Origin: Tamarix chinensis | Taxonomy: Eukaryota > Streptophyta > Magnoliopsida > Caryophyllales > Tamaricaceae | DNA: 64,000 nucleotides | Reading direction: 5' to 3' | Assembly: GCA_030549775.1 (NCBI GenBank) | Contig: CM060178.1 | Location: forward strand, 65,214,896-65,278,895 | Shown here: positions 47,550-58,645 of the stretch, piece after piece | Layout of the letters: each line of letters opens with the position of its first letter | How positions within the stretch are numbered: the stretch's first letter is position 1 | The notes under the pieces: model-generated | The model's database searches: none | What the model was told of the DNA's origin: nothing | Seen by the model: the letters and a program-made list of their open reading frames with translations, nothing else | Translations under genes and position numbers: made by a program

Positions 47550-48071
47550 CAGATAGCACTATTCGAAGTGACGAAGCTCTACAACCAACATTGGCTTTCT
47601 CTCTTTTCTTTGTTAGAGTTCTTGCTCAATTTTTTCCTCTATAATTCACCACCATCTCCTTTCTCTCTCTCTACTCATAGTATGTTCATTATTCTTTTTT
47701 TTTCTTCCTTTTCTTTGAAGTTTAAGCATTAGGTATGAGTTTCTCTTTATTTCTGAATTTTTCTTGTGTTATTTCTTATATGAACCTCTAGATATATATT
47801 TATACTATATATGATGTTTTGGTGCATATCTGTATACTCTATGTTGATAGTTTTTGTGTTGATATGTTGTGAATATATATTACAAAAAATGAGTATATAA
47901 ATGAAATAGATAATACTTTGTAGAAATCAAGGTATTGTTACTAGTGAAAATGTTGTTGTGGTATATATTTATTCCGAGTATGTTGCTGGTTTTTTTGCTT
48001 GACTTGGCTAATGTTGTCATATTCCCCATTTTTTTTGTAATTTAGGGGCCAAAGTATACTTATTTCTCATT
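47550..48071 (+). other. Leader-like sequence upstream of the first TNP2 remnant
   Basis: A pyrimidine-rich stretch (47590-47760) precedes the ATG at 48072 and resembles an untranslated leader. No terminal or subterminal CACTA repeats are found in it, so the left end of the outer element is lost. Confidence 0.4.
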
Positions 48072-48910
48072 ATGGATCGTAAGTGGAGATATGCAAGTAG
48101 GTTGTCTAGAGAATATATAGACAGTGTTCAAAACTTTATTAAGTTAGTCATTGAACATTTAAAAGATCCTTTGCAGATATCTTGCCCATGTGTAGATTGC
48201 TGAAATACAATAAGAAGATAGGTAAATGAGATATGAGATCATCTCATTATTCATGGAATTAATAAGGGTTATGCTTGTTGGATATGCCATGGAGAGACAC
48301 TTCTTAATGAACTTAGTGTGTTTAACCATGATGATATTAAAGTTGCATATGATTTTGCTTACATGGAGGACCTGACTAACAATGTTGAAGAACATTTTAG
48401 AGACCATATGGAAATGTTTGAAAAGTTGGTTAATAATTTGGAGATGCCTTTATAATATGGTTGTATTAAATTTACAAAATTATCCATCGTGTTACAACTG
48501 TACAATTTGAAGGCGGGTAATGGATGGAGTAATAAAAGCTTCACTTCTCTTCTTGAGCTCATGAAAGAGATGCTTCCAAAGGACAATATGCTTCCTCCCC
48601 GTATTTATGAAGCAAAGAAGATTCTGTATTTTATGGGTTTGAATTATGAAAAGATTCATGCTTGTCCTAATGATTGGTTTATGTATTGTAATCAATATGC
48701 ATCATTAGATAGTTGTCCTGAGTGTCGAATGTCACGATAGAAGAGGGTTAAGGTTCGTAATTAGGTGTTGTGGTACTTTCTAATTATACCACAATTCCGA
48801 CACATGTTTTGTAATGAGAAAAATGTAGAGAACCTTATATGGCATATGAAAGGATGGATTTTTAATGATAAGCTTAGACATCCTGTAGATTCTTGTCAAT
48901 AGAAAATGAT
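48072..48910 (+). pseudogene. TNP2-like CACTA transposase, N-terminal remnant 1
   Basis: The start M-D-R-K-W, the S-R-E-Y block, the cysteine motif C-P-C-V-D-C (about 48183) and G-Y-A-C-W-I-C-H-G-E (about 48268) are the transposase-associated domain of plant TNP2 proteins. The next part has L-Y-N-L-K-A-G-N-G-W-S-N-K-S-F and Y-E-K-I-H-A-C-P-N-D-W, and ends in L-R-H-P-V-D-S near 48895, the beginning of Transposase_21. At least four in-frame stops occur, and the catalytic part is missing because the similarity ends at about 48910. Confidence 0.85.
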
Positions 48911-49789
48911 TAATTTGTATACCCTAATTTTGGTAGTAAAGCTAGAAACCTATGGGTTGCACTTCGTTCTAACTGAATTGACCCTTTTAATAGAAACACC
49001 AACTATAGTTTATTAGGTTTAGGGTTAGATTTTATTATAATTTATTAGGGTTAGGGTTAGGGTTTAGCGCTGATTATACTAAATATAATAATTAATATGT
49101 TATCTCATAACAAACTATTATATAAATTATTCTGAACTCTACTTTTAATAATATCATATTATTATACTTAACCTATATATATTATCTTATTAATATCTAC
49201 TTAATTTTACTATGCGTAGCTTGAATGATTTGATAATGGTTAGATGTTTAGTCGATTTTCTAAATATATAATTCAAGATTATATCCTTATTTTAAATATG
49301 TGGATTATAATAATACGAAGTTTGATTCAACTTAACTCATTGACAAATGTAGTGTGAGTAAATAAAAGGATTTGTTTGGTAATTTATCTTTTTTTGATAT
49401 TTAATGGCACATTTATATCAATTGAGAAATAAATAAAAATCAATTCAAGATTATAAGTTTTTTGATGAGTATCTTATATGGGCATGTTGTTAGCTTTACA
49501 TAATTGGTTAAGATCTAGTAGAATATATTTATGATTTATATAGCTCATTGAAGATCAGTTTACATATTTTGTAATTTAGATCATTTTGAGAACAATCTTG
49601 ATGATAATATTTAGTAGTTCTCATTTATCGGTAGTGAGATGACATACCCTCCACCATATCTATGCATATCTCCACTTTTAGATTGGTTGTACAACGAGCT
49701 AGATCGGTTGTATGCTAGTAGCGCATCCTATCACCCCTTCCATTTCATATCATATCACCTACTATTAACCCTACCTCAGATAGAGCCAT
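48911..49789. other. Transposon-derived spacer
   Basis: The part at about 49010-49080 ('ttattagggttagggttaggg') resembles the non-coding segment upstream of the Transposase_24/Ulp1-like genes at 18190-18250 and 54130-54235. The remainder is AT-rich with nothing recognised. Confidence 0.5.
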
Positions 49790-49811
49790 AGTCATTGGCT
49801 ACATTTACTTT

Positions 49812-50093
49812 TTGTATTGGTTTATCCACCACACTGATGCACCACACCTGAGTTTTATTGAGGGTGAGGTGTTTGCCAGATTGTATGATAGGATATTGAG
49901 AGAGCTGATGGTGACTGATGATGAGTGGAGGTTTCGTCACAGATTGCCTTCGAGTATCCACCCCAATTACCCTAGAGTATCTGTGACTACACTCTCTAGC
50001 GATGATGTGAGGGATCAAATGATATATCGTGATGAGTGGACTTTGAGAGTTATAGTTATTAGTTGGGATCGACGAGGCTACTGGTGGATTTAG
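49812..50093 (+). CDS. Unrecognised open frame of 93 codons, transposon-associated
   Basis: The frame M-Y-W-F-I-H-H-T-D-A-P-H... ends W-W-I-stop. It is rich in Arg and Asp, more complex than its AT-rich surroundings, and homologous reading continues upstream of this Met (I-G-Y-I-Y-F). A relative with stops is at 8526-8700, sharing Y-D-x-I-x-R-E-L and D-D-E-W-R. I cannot assign a family. It is probably the C-terminal exon of a larger mobile-element gene whose other exons are lost, since it lies between two TNP2 remnants. Confidence 0.4.
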   Translation: MYWFIHHTDAPHLSFIEGEVFARLYDRILRELMVTDDEWRFRHRLPSSIHPNYPRVSVTTLSSDDVRDQMIYRDEWTLRVIVISWDRRGYWWI

Positions 50094-50236
50094 TTTTATG
50101 TTTATGAGTTTTTCTTATTTAAGTGTTTGGGCTTTAGCAACCTCTTGATATATATGTTATTTCTTTAATTCTGTAGTATGTATATCTATTTGTAATTTGA
50201 ACAATTTTACAATGTTTTGCTATGTATGTATGTATA

Positions 50237-50275
<39 letters not shown>

Positions 50276-50483
50276 TATTTCTAATTATGAGCAGTTTGAG
50301 TATTAATATATTTTTGGAAACGTGTTCTCATGATTTATATATATATATATATATATACAGAATAGCATGATACATTTGAGATTAATTCTTTCTAAGCATA
50401 AGTGATTTGTGAATTATTAAACTTATAATTGAATTGATTTGTAATAATTACTTCTATGTGGGATACATCTAGATTAAAAAAAT
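50094..50483. other. Spacer with (GT)n and (AT)n tracts
   Basis: (GT)n at 50240-50272 and (AT)n at 50335-50356. 'atatttttggaaacgtgtt' followed by 'gaatagcatgatacatttga' repeats the sequence at 54232-54302 and 54539-54606, upstream of the gene at 54713. Confidence 0.6.
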
Positions 50484-52840
50484 ATGGATAAAAAATGGTT
50501 GTCTGCAAACTATTTATCTAGAGAATATAACGAAGGAGTGGAGTTTTTCATCAAGTTTGTAGTTGAACATCTTCGGGACTCTAGTAGAATAGTTTATCCT
50601 TGTTTGAAATGTGCTTATATTCAGCGTGTCAACACTGATGATTTGAAGATCATTTTTTTGTGTATGGAATTGATACAAGTTACACTTGTTGGATATGGCA
50701 TGGTGAAACAGAGTCTAAATATGATAATAAGGATGTGAGGAGGGAAAGTAGTGGATCATCATTTGAGAACTATGAGGGATATTCGTTAGAGGAGATGACT
50801 CAAAAGGTTGAGGAAAGTGTTAGGGATTGTCCAAAAATGTTTGAGATGTTATTGAATGACTTGGAGAAACCTTTGTACAGTGATTGTAAGATATTTAATT
50901 GATTATGTGCTACTTTAAGGTTGTACAACTTAAAAACATGCAATGGATTGAGTGATAAGAGTTTTACAACATTATTGACACTTATAAAGGATATAATTGC
51001 TTATGAAAACATTCTACCCGATCGTACATATGAAGTGAAGAAGAGTATTTCCTTTATGAGCATGAATTATAAGAAGATACATGGATGCCTTAATTATTGT
51101 ATTTTATTTTGCAATGACAATGCATCTTTGGATAGTTATCCTAATCCTGAATGAAAAGCACCAATATACAAGAAGACCAATGTGCCCGCTAGGGTGTTAT
51201 GGTATTTTCTTATAATACCAAGATTAAGACAGATGTTTAATGATGTTGAAAATGCCAAGAACTTGAGATGGCAAGCTGATGAGAAGATAGACGATGGGCT
51301 TCTTAGACATCCATCTAACTCTCCACAATGGATGAAAATTGATGGCTTGTTCCCTAAATTCAGTAAAGAGGCATGAAATATGAGCCTTTTGATATCTATA
51401 GATGGAATGAATATGCACAATCAAGGCACCTACTATTTATAGCTGGTGATTTCGATTATATTACAATCTAACTTCGTGGCTCTATATGAAATGCAATTAT
51501 GTGATGCTGTCTTTACTTATTTTGGGGCCAAACTAATCGAGGAATGGTATTGATGTTCATTTGGCAACTTTGATTGATGATTTAAAGTTCTTGTGGGACA
51601 TGGGTATTAAAGTATTTGATGTATATAGTGAAGAAAATTTCACTTTGAGAGTAATATTATTCTGTACTATAAATTATTTTCTAGTATATGGCAACTCTTT
51701 AAGTTATAGTGTAAAAGGCCATTATGCATGCCCAATATGTGAGGAGAATACTTCATTTGTTCATATAACACATGGTCAAAAGATTATCTTCCTTGGGCAT
51801 TGTAGATGTTTATTGAAGAATCATCATTATCATAGGCAAAGAAAAGCATTCAATGGCTTCCGAGAAGAAGGGCAAGCACCAATCCAATTGACGGGTCGAC
51901 AAGTGTGACTGAAGATGAAACATTTGAGTGTCAAGTTTGAAAGAAGAATAAGGATAAGTCTCCATCAATTGGGTGGAAGAAGATGTTAATATTCGTCGAC
52001 CATCCTTATTGGGAATCTCTATACATGAAACATGCCCTTGATGCGATGTATATGAAGAAAAATATATGTGACAGTCTTGTTGGTACATTACTTAATATTC
52101 CATGAAAGACTAAAGATGGCATTAATACTTAAATGGATATGAAAAAAATGGGTATTAGATAGGAACTGGTACCATGAGACAATGGAAGAAGAACATATTT
52201 ACCGCCGGCATGTCATACTCTTTCCAGAAAAGAGAAAATTTCATTTTGCAAATTTCTTAAAAGTATCAAGGTTTCGGAAGGGTATTTTTCAAATGTCAAA
52301 AGGCTTATGTCGATGAAAGAGTTAAAAATAATTAACATGAAGTCTCATGATTGTCATATTTTAATATTGCAGTTGTTGCCAATAGTTATATGTGGAATTT
52401 TGCCAAAGAGTTTATGAATTACTATCACGAGGCTATGTTGGTTCTTTAACGCCATCTTTTCTAAAGTCATACATCATAATAGTTTGGATGCCTTGCAAAG
52501 AGGGATTGTGATTACTTTGTTCTAGCTTGAAATGTATTTTTCACCCTCATTATTTGACATTCTAGTACATCTAACTGTTTATATAGTTTATGAGATAAAA
52601 ATGCTAGGACCTATTCATGGGCATAGGATGTACCCCTTTGAATGGTTTATGAAGTTGATAAAAGGTTGTGTGAAGAATCAATATTGGCCAAAAGGACGCA
52701 TTGTTGAAAGTTACCTTGTAGAATAGGCAATTGAGTTTTGCAAGAAGTACTTGTGAAATGTTAAAGCTCTAGGTATTCCTAAGCCTCAACATGTAGGAAA
52801 AATTGAAGGACAGGGTATTAGGGGTAAACAGTTTAGGTGT
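50484..52840 (+). pseudogene. TNP2-like CACTA transposase remnant 2, part A (before the insertion)
   Basis: Begins M-D-K-K-W with S-R-E-Y and continues through the transposase-associated domain, L-Y-N-L-K-T-C-N-G-L-S-D-K-S-F (50921), L-R-H-P-S-N-S (51303) and the Transposase_21 catalytic region. There D-D-L-K-F-L-W-D-M-G, A-C-P-I-C (51728) and G-H-C-R-C-L-L (51799) mark the usual 'LW..GV', 'CP.C' and 'GHRRFL' blocks. Stops and frame changes occur about every 200-300 bases. Part A ends at I-E-G-Q-G-I-R-G, where CACTA 2 has inserted. The reading resumes at 58646. Confidence 0.88.
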
Positions 52841-52861
52841 CACTACTACGAAAACGGGTTA

Positions 52862-53200
52862 TAATAACGGGACATTAATAACGGTAGTTCGAAAACCGTT
52901 GTCAAACGCGTGGAAATTAATCGGCGGGAAGTTTTGATAACGGTTCTATTTAAAAACCGTTATTAAAAGGGCAACGTAAAATTTTGGACGGATGTTTTAA
53001 TAACGGTTTCAGGTAAACCGTTATTAAAAGTATATTTAATAACGGTTTATATTAGAACCGTTGTCAAAAGTCAGAATCTTTTAATAACGGTTCTTCCAGA
53101 AACCGTTATTAAAAGATGTTTTAATAACGGTTCCTGAGAGAACCGTTATTAAATCATCTTTTTAATAACGGTTCTCTCAGGAACCGTTATTAAAACCCCA
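52862..53200. repeat. Left subterminal palindromic array of CACTA 2
   Basis: About seven pairs of 'ttttaataacggtt' and 'aaccgttattaaaa' separated by 5-10 bases, each pair able to form a hairpin. Such arrays are the binding sites of TNPA-type proteins in En/Spm; binding here is inferred. Confidence 0.9.
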
Positions 53201-53600
53201 AAATCAAACTTATATTTCGTTCAGTTCTGTTTCGTGCCAAAATTTTCAGACTCTCTGCACCTTCGTTCTCTTGCTCTCCTTCTCCTTGCAAACCCTCGCA
53301 TGACCACACCGGCCGGCTCCTCTCAAGTAAAGGAAACCCTCGCACCGCCAACTCTCCACCACACCTCCGCCATTGCCGGCTCTGCATGTGCGTGCTGTCA
53401 TTGTTCCGAAGCTAGCTAGCACTTGCACCATCCTCTGTCGTGTTTGAAGCCCCTTGCCTCTCTCAACATTCTCACCGTCGTGTTTGTAGCTAGCTCACTT
53501 TATGTATGTGTTTGTTCTTCTTCTCGTAACATTTTATCTACTTATATATGTATATATATATAAATGCATGCATGTTGGTACAGGGTTTCGTTTGTTTGTT
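53201..53600 (+). promoter_or_regulatory. Probable promoter and leader of the CACTA 2 gene
   Basis: A more GC-rich, pyrimidine-rich stretch ('ctcttgctctccttctcctt', 53269-53288) also occurs in CACTA 1 at 17340-17380 with few differences. It sits between the left array and the gene. A non-coding first exon followed by a long intron up to the acceptor near 54711 is likely but not proven. Confidence 0.45.
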
Positions 53601-53727
53601 ATTGAAAGATTGTGGTTTGTCGTTCGAAAATGGGTTGTTTAATGTATTGGCTGAAAATTTTGCTGTTTTTTGTTGAATTTGTTGCGTTATTGTTATATAT
53701 TAACAAATGCATGTGTTGGCCGAGACC

Positions 53728-53759
<32 letters not shown>

Positions 53760-53990
53760 ATGAATGTGAGTGTAGAATTATATACATTTTCACTCATAAA
53801 AACTATATATATACACACACACACACACACATATTTTCATTAATAAGTATAGGAGATCACTAGCAATAAGATATAGGAAATGTCATATAATGAAATGCAA
53901 ATATATTTTATATATGCATATGTTAATGATTGCTATTTGATGAGGGTTAAATAGATATAGAGAATAAGGAATATATAAAAGTGAATAATT

Positions 53991-54614
53991 AAATAGAGAG
54001 AAATAATTGTGTATGATCGATAAGAATAAGAATAATAATAATAATAATTAATAATATGATTTATATATTATGCTTTAATTACATTTAGCTAGGTTTAGGG
54101 ATTAGGTTTTTTTTTGTGGTTTAGGGTTAGGTTTTATTATAATAAATTATGGTTAATTAGCTAGGGTTAGGGTTAGGGTTTATCGTTTATTATGGTTAAT
54201 TAGGGTTAATTAGGGTTAGGGTTAGTATTAATATCTTTTTGGAAACGTGTTAACATGATTCGTATATATATATATATAGAATAGCATGATACATTTGAGA
54301 TTAATTAAATAGAGAGAAATAATTGTGTATGATAATAATAATAATAAGAATAATAATTAATAATATGATTTATATATTATGCTTTAATTACATTTAGCTA
54401 GGTTTAGGGATTAGGTTTTTTTTGTGGTTTAGGGTTAGGTTTTATAATAATAAATTATGGTTAATTAGCTAGGGTTAGGGTTAGGGTTTATCGTTTATTA
54501 TGGTTAATAAGGGTTAATTAGGGTTAGGGTTAGTATTAATATCTTTTTGGAAACGTGTTAACATGATTCGTATATATATATATATAGAATAGCATGATAC
54601 ATTTGAGATTAATT
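53991..54614. repeat. Tandem duplication of about 310 bp in CACTA 2
   Basis: 53991-54306 and 54307-54614 are nearly identical: 'aaatagagagaaataattgt' ... 'tagctagggttagggttagg' ... 'gatacatttgagattaatt'. CACTA 1 has only one copy, so the duplication arose in this lineage. Confidence 0.9.
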
Positions 54615-54712
54615 CTTTCTAAGCATGATTCGTATCGATAATATAATGGTACATTATTATGCTCAATACATAACATTCTAACATAATTTATTTATTTATT
54701 TTTTGTAGAGAT

Positions 54713-56531
54713 ATGGCCAACAAAAACATTGATAAGGATAGCAGTGATGAAGAAGGGAAGAGGGGACCTACGATTATGAGAATTATCGTAGACATGAGGA
54801 ATAGAGGAGAAGTAGTCGATTTGGGATGGAATACTTACAATCTTCCCATCGGCCCTTACGCAGATATGTTCTTGACCTACATTTCCCTTGTGACCCGTAA
54901 CCGTGTTCCTATCTCCTATAATAATTGGAAGCAGGTTCCACAGGGTCATAAGGAGCATATTTGGCAGGAAATCACGGTAAATATGCTATTTTATGTAATC
55001 ATTTTTGTATGTCAAATGTTATTAATTTTACTACATTATCATCGGTATACATCTACATGTCTTATTTTGCAGAAAGTGTTCAATGTCCCAGAGAGTAGGA
55101 AGAAATGGCTTCTTAGACATTGTGGGGAGCGTCTAAGAACATTTAGGTCATATTTAGCTCGTAGAAAAATGTATAGAAAGAAGGATGGTTCTGTACGACA
55201 GAACCCACCCAAACGATACAGTTTCATCGATCAAGAAAGTTGGAACCAATTCATTGCTTATCGTCTTACGGTGGATTTTAAGGTACTTGTTAGATAACAA
55301 TTAAACTTTTTGTATCAATCCCAGTATTATGCTTAATATTGAAATAACCATGTCATTATGTTTTGGCTTGTCACATAGGAAAAAAGTACCCAAAATAAAG
55401 AGATTGCCAAGCAAAATAAATATCGGCATAATATGGCTCGCAAAGGCTATGCGGGCCTTGAAGAGGAGTTGGTATGCATTTTGTCATTATCTATTTACAT
55501 GTAAATGTTGAATTTTATAATAATATTCTTAATTAAGAATATTTTTTGATTTGTAGCTCCTAGCCCAAGACTTGGACCCATGTACCTCGTCCATCAATAT
55601 TGGTACATTATGGAAGAAGGCTAGAGCAACAAGAGATGGATATATTAATGAATATGTTGATGTTGTAGCCAAAAAAATTGTAAGTTTGTAGATATCTAGA
55701 ACCTTACTTAGTTTTCTTATAGAAAACTATTATATTATGCTTATTCCTGTAAGTTAAATTTACAGGACGAACTTGAAACGTCAGAAGGTGAGGAGGTGGA
55801 CCAATATAGCATTGTGGCCCAGGCCACAGGAATTGTAGAACACCCTGGAAGACACAGGGGCATTGGATTGGGTGTTACGAGAACGAGCATATGTGGTCGA
55901 TCTCGTGGTTCTCGTAGCACTAATGAGCAAGTCGCCATCCTCACCCAAAAATTGAATGTGGCATTTGAACGGATGGGAACAATGGAGCAAGAGTTGTCAT
56001 TTATTAAATCTCAAGGGTATAAGCCATCCGATTCAGTAGACCATGATCAGCTTCACATACCTAATGTAAATAGCGTCAGAGATAGTTGTGAAGCTGATGC
56101 ATTTCTTTCTACTCTTCCCGAGGTAAGCATTACAAACTATGAATTGTTATTAAATGTATTCGGTGTAATAAATTATTAATAATGTGTAATATTTTTGTTT
56201 AGGGTTTGCATAAATGTGACTTATTAGCGAATGACCTTTCAACAATTTTGGCGAAAGGAAGGGTCCGCATTAGTCACAGTATTGAAACGCAGACAATCCA
56301 CGGGTACAATTTAGCCCTAAATACAAGGCCAGTGAGTATTGACACTCCAATCATTGGCAGTGCACACTTGCCTTGTTATAATGAGGGCGATGAGGCAACC
56401 ACAGTACTAGAAGCTCATGGAAGCTTTGTGGCTTGTCCTGCGGATCAAATACGTCTCACTACTAAAGAGGTATTGACATTTGACATGTTCATTAGACCTT
56501 GTTTAGTAGTTACACTATATATACCTTTTTC

Positions 56532-56563
<32 letters not shown>

Positions 56564-56737
56564 GCTCAATATATATTTTGTTTAATATTATCAATTAAGG
56601 AATCAAAAAAGAAGACTGCTTCTGCTAGTAAAACCAAGAGAGGTACTAGCAGAACGAGCAACACAAAAAAGGGCGCTGCTAAAGGAAAGAGAGCTAAATC
56701 TGAAAAATCAGTTGCCCCACAAAAGATTCCTTCTTGA
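54713..56737 (+). CDS. Transposase_24 (TNPA-like) protein of CACTA 2, seven exons
   Basis: Exons 54713-54976, 55073-55282, 55379-55471, 55557-55679, 55766-56122, 56203-56469 and 56600-56737 all join in phase 0 with GT/AG borders and give 483 residues up to TGA. Blocks W-K-Q-V-P-Q-G-H-K-E-H-I-W, the conserved N-M-A-R-K-G-Y-A-G, G-T-L-W-K-K-A-R and G-R-H-R-G-I-G-L-G are those of the plant Ptta/En/Spm Transposase_24 family. The protein ends in a Lys/Ser/Thr-rich basic stretch. By analogy to TNPA it may bind the subterminal repeats. In the relatives at 20361 and 61640 the codon at the TGA position is Leu, so this stop is secondary and removes the protease part. Confidence 0.8.
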
Positions 56738-57951
56738 GATCAGCAAAGCCAACCTCCACCAGCATTAGCTATATTATATTTTTATGCCCAAAACTACCTC
56801 AGGGATAATTATATTTTCATTGATTGTCGTCCTGAGTATGTTGGGAGGGACGATGCTACTTACATGGTATCGACGGCTGACATAAGCGACATTTATAATC
56901 AAGAATGGATGTCAACCATAAGTGTCGTCGTCTATGTCACATAAGTATAATTTCATTTTGAGATTTTAGTACTCTTACCTTATACAATTGGAATTTTTAT
57001 GACCACTTATATGAGTTATTATTTATTAACAAATATGCATTGTTTTTGTTGTCCATAGGTTGGTAGCTACTCGAGCTGCGATGGAGGGAATGTTGTCCTC
57101 TATTGTGTTTGTGTGCCCATACTACATAGCTGACGGTAGTACAATAAGAGAGGGTAGGCACATAAACTATTTAGCGGATCGCATTTTGATTGAGAGACAC
57201 AACAAGCTCTATCTCATTCCTCACCTCGCAAGTGAACATTGGGTTTTGTACGCCGTCCGACCTGATCTTAATAAAGTCTATGTGTTTGATTCCCTTCGAA
57301 CCTATGACGTGCCTTTTGAAGTCGCTCGTCGTGGTGGGAAGGAATTTATTGACGTGTTAGTATACTTTTCACTTCTTACTTCATTAGCTTATTTATACAT
57401 ATATTTGTCTAGCTAGCTTTCATTATTTGAGGTATATATGCGTACTTACAATATTGTGTATCCAACTCTATTTATTAGGGCACTACGGACAGCGTATCAA
57501 AGGAGAGGTGGGAATGGTGTCCCAGACCCAAAGAATGTTCAATACGAGCCTGTCATAGTAAGTAGGAAGGCAACTATTTCGTATTTTATTTTAATTAAAA
57601 TTAATATCTAATAGTTAGAGAGCTAACTGAATTTATATGATAGTGTCCACAACAGCAAAACGACAAAGATTGTGGATACTATGTATGTAGATCAATGGAT
57701 CTGATAGTCCAAAATAGATCGGTCAACATAGATCCAAGCCATGTATGTTTTCTTTTCGATATTTTTCTATTAATGAATCATGACATATATGTTTGATACT
57801 TGACGTAAGTGCTAACTGTATATTAATCAAAACTTGGGATTTGTAGTTTTTCACCGATGATTATGCACAAGGCCAGCAATACAGTGTTGAAGAAATTGAT
57901 GAAGTGAGAGAGCAATGGGCCAAGCATGTGCATTCATTCATTCGGTATTAG
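56738..57951 (+). pseudogene. Ulp1/C48 SUMO-protease-like part, cut off from its gene
   Basis: After the TGA the same frame stays open (D-Q-Q-S-Q-P-P-P ... Y-V-G-R-D-D-A-T-Y). The splice donor expected near 56940 is 'acataag' where relatives have 'ttgtaag' and 'atgtaag', so the GT is lost. The next exons, from 57059, hold the C48 triad: H-W-V-L (His 57237-57239), V-F-D-S-L (Asp 57288-57290) and Q-N-D-K-D-C-G (Cys 57671-57673). They end E-Q-W-A-K-H-V-H-S-F-I-R-Y at the stop 57949-57951. The family removes SUMO or related modifiers from proteins. The catalytic residues survive here, but no normal transcript would join them. Confidence 0.82.
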
Positions 57952-58267
57952 GTAGAGATCTATATATTCTACATGCATATATGTTCTGCAGGCTTGTATT
58001 TTGTCTATGTCTTTAAGTCTTGTTATTAAGCTAGATTTATAAACATTTTGCTTTGGTGTGTAGAGCTACCAAGTTGTGGTATGCCTACTAATTTTGATTC
58101 TTGAGTATATATGTCCAGTGTATTAACAAGGGATTGAATGAAATTATGGTGTGATTGCAGATATGTTATCAATTGATGTTGTTTTACAATGCAGATTTGG
58201 TAATTATTGAACATACAACTGTGTATGTGGGAAGGAACAAAACTGCAATAACTAAAAAAAAACTGAA

Positions 58268-58632
58268 GTTTTAATAACGGTTTTGAAGAAAACCGTTATT
58301 AAAAGGTAGGTTTTAATAACGGTTCTGATGAAAACCGTTAATAAAAGATGTTTTAATAACGGTTCTTCTAAAACCGTTATTAAAACTCTGGTATTTTAAT
58401 AACGGTTTTCATAAGAACCGTTATTAAAACTCTGGTATTTTAATAACGGTTTTCATAAGAACCGTTATTAAAACCTACATTTTAATAACGGTTTTCTTTA
58501 GAACCGTTATTAAAACCCTCTTTTTTAACAACGGTTTTTCTCAAAAACCGTTATTAAAAATGCATTTTATGCTCATATTGGCGGGTTTTTTTATATTTTT
58601 GATAACGGTTTTGAACCGTTATTAAAACTACT
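58268..58632. repeat. Right subterminal palindromic array of CACTA 2
   Basis: Eight hairpin units of 'taataacggtt...aaccgttatta'. A 44-base unit beginning 'actctggtattttaataacgg' is present twice without difference at about 58385-58472. Confidence 0.9.
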
Positions 58633-58645
58633 TTTTGGGGTAGTG

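Larger units (their letters stand above)
52841..58645 (+). mobile_element. CACTA (En/Spm) transposon 2, no TNP2, inserted in TNP2
   Basis: The 5805-bp element starts CACTACTACGAAAA and ends TTTTTGGGGTAGTG, flanked by the 3-bp duplication TGT (52838-52840 and 58646-58648). Well-preserved subterminal inverted repeats lie at both ends. It carries one spliced gene (54713-57951) and no transposase of its own. Removing it together with one TGT makes the flanking TNP2 reading continuous, which confirms the boundaries. The arrays are far less mutated than in CACTA 1, so this insertion is younger. Confidence 0.95.
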
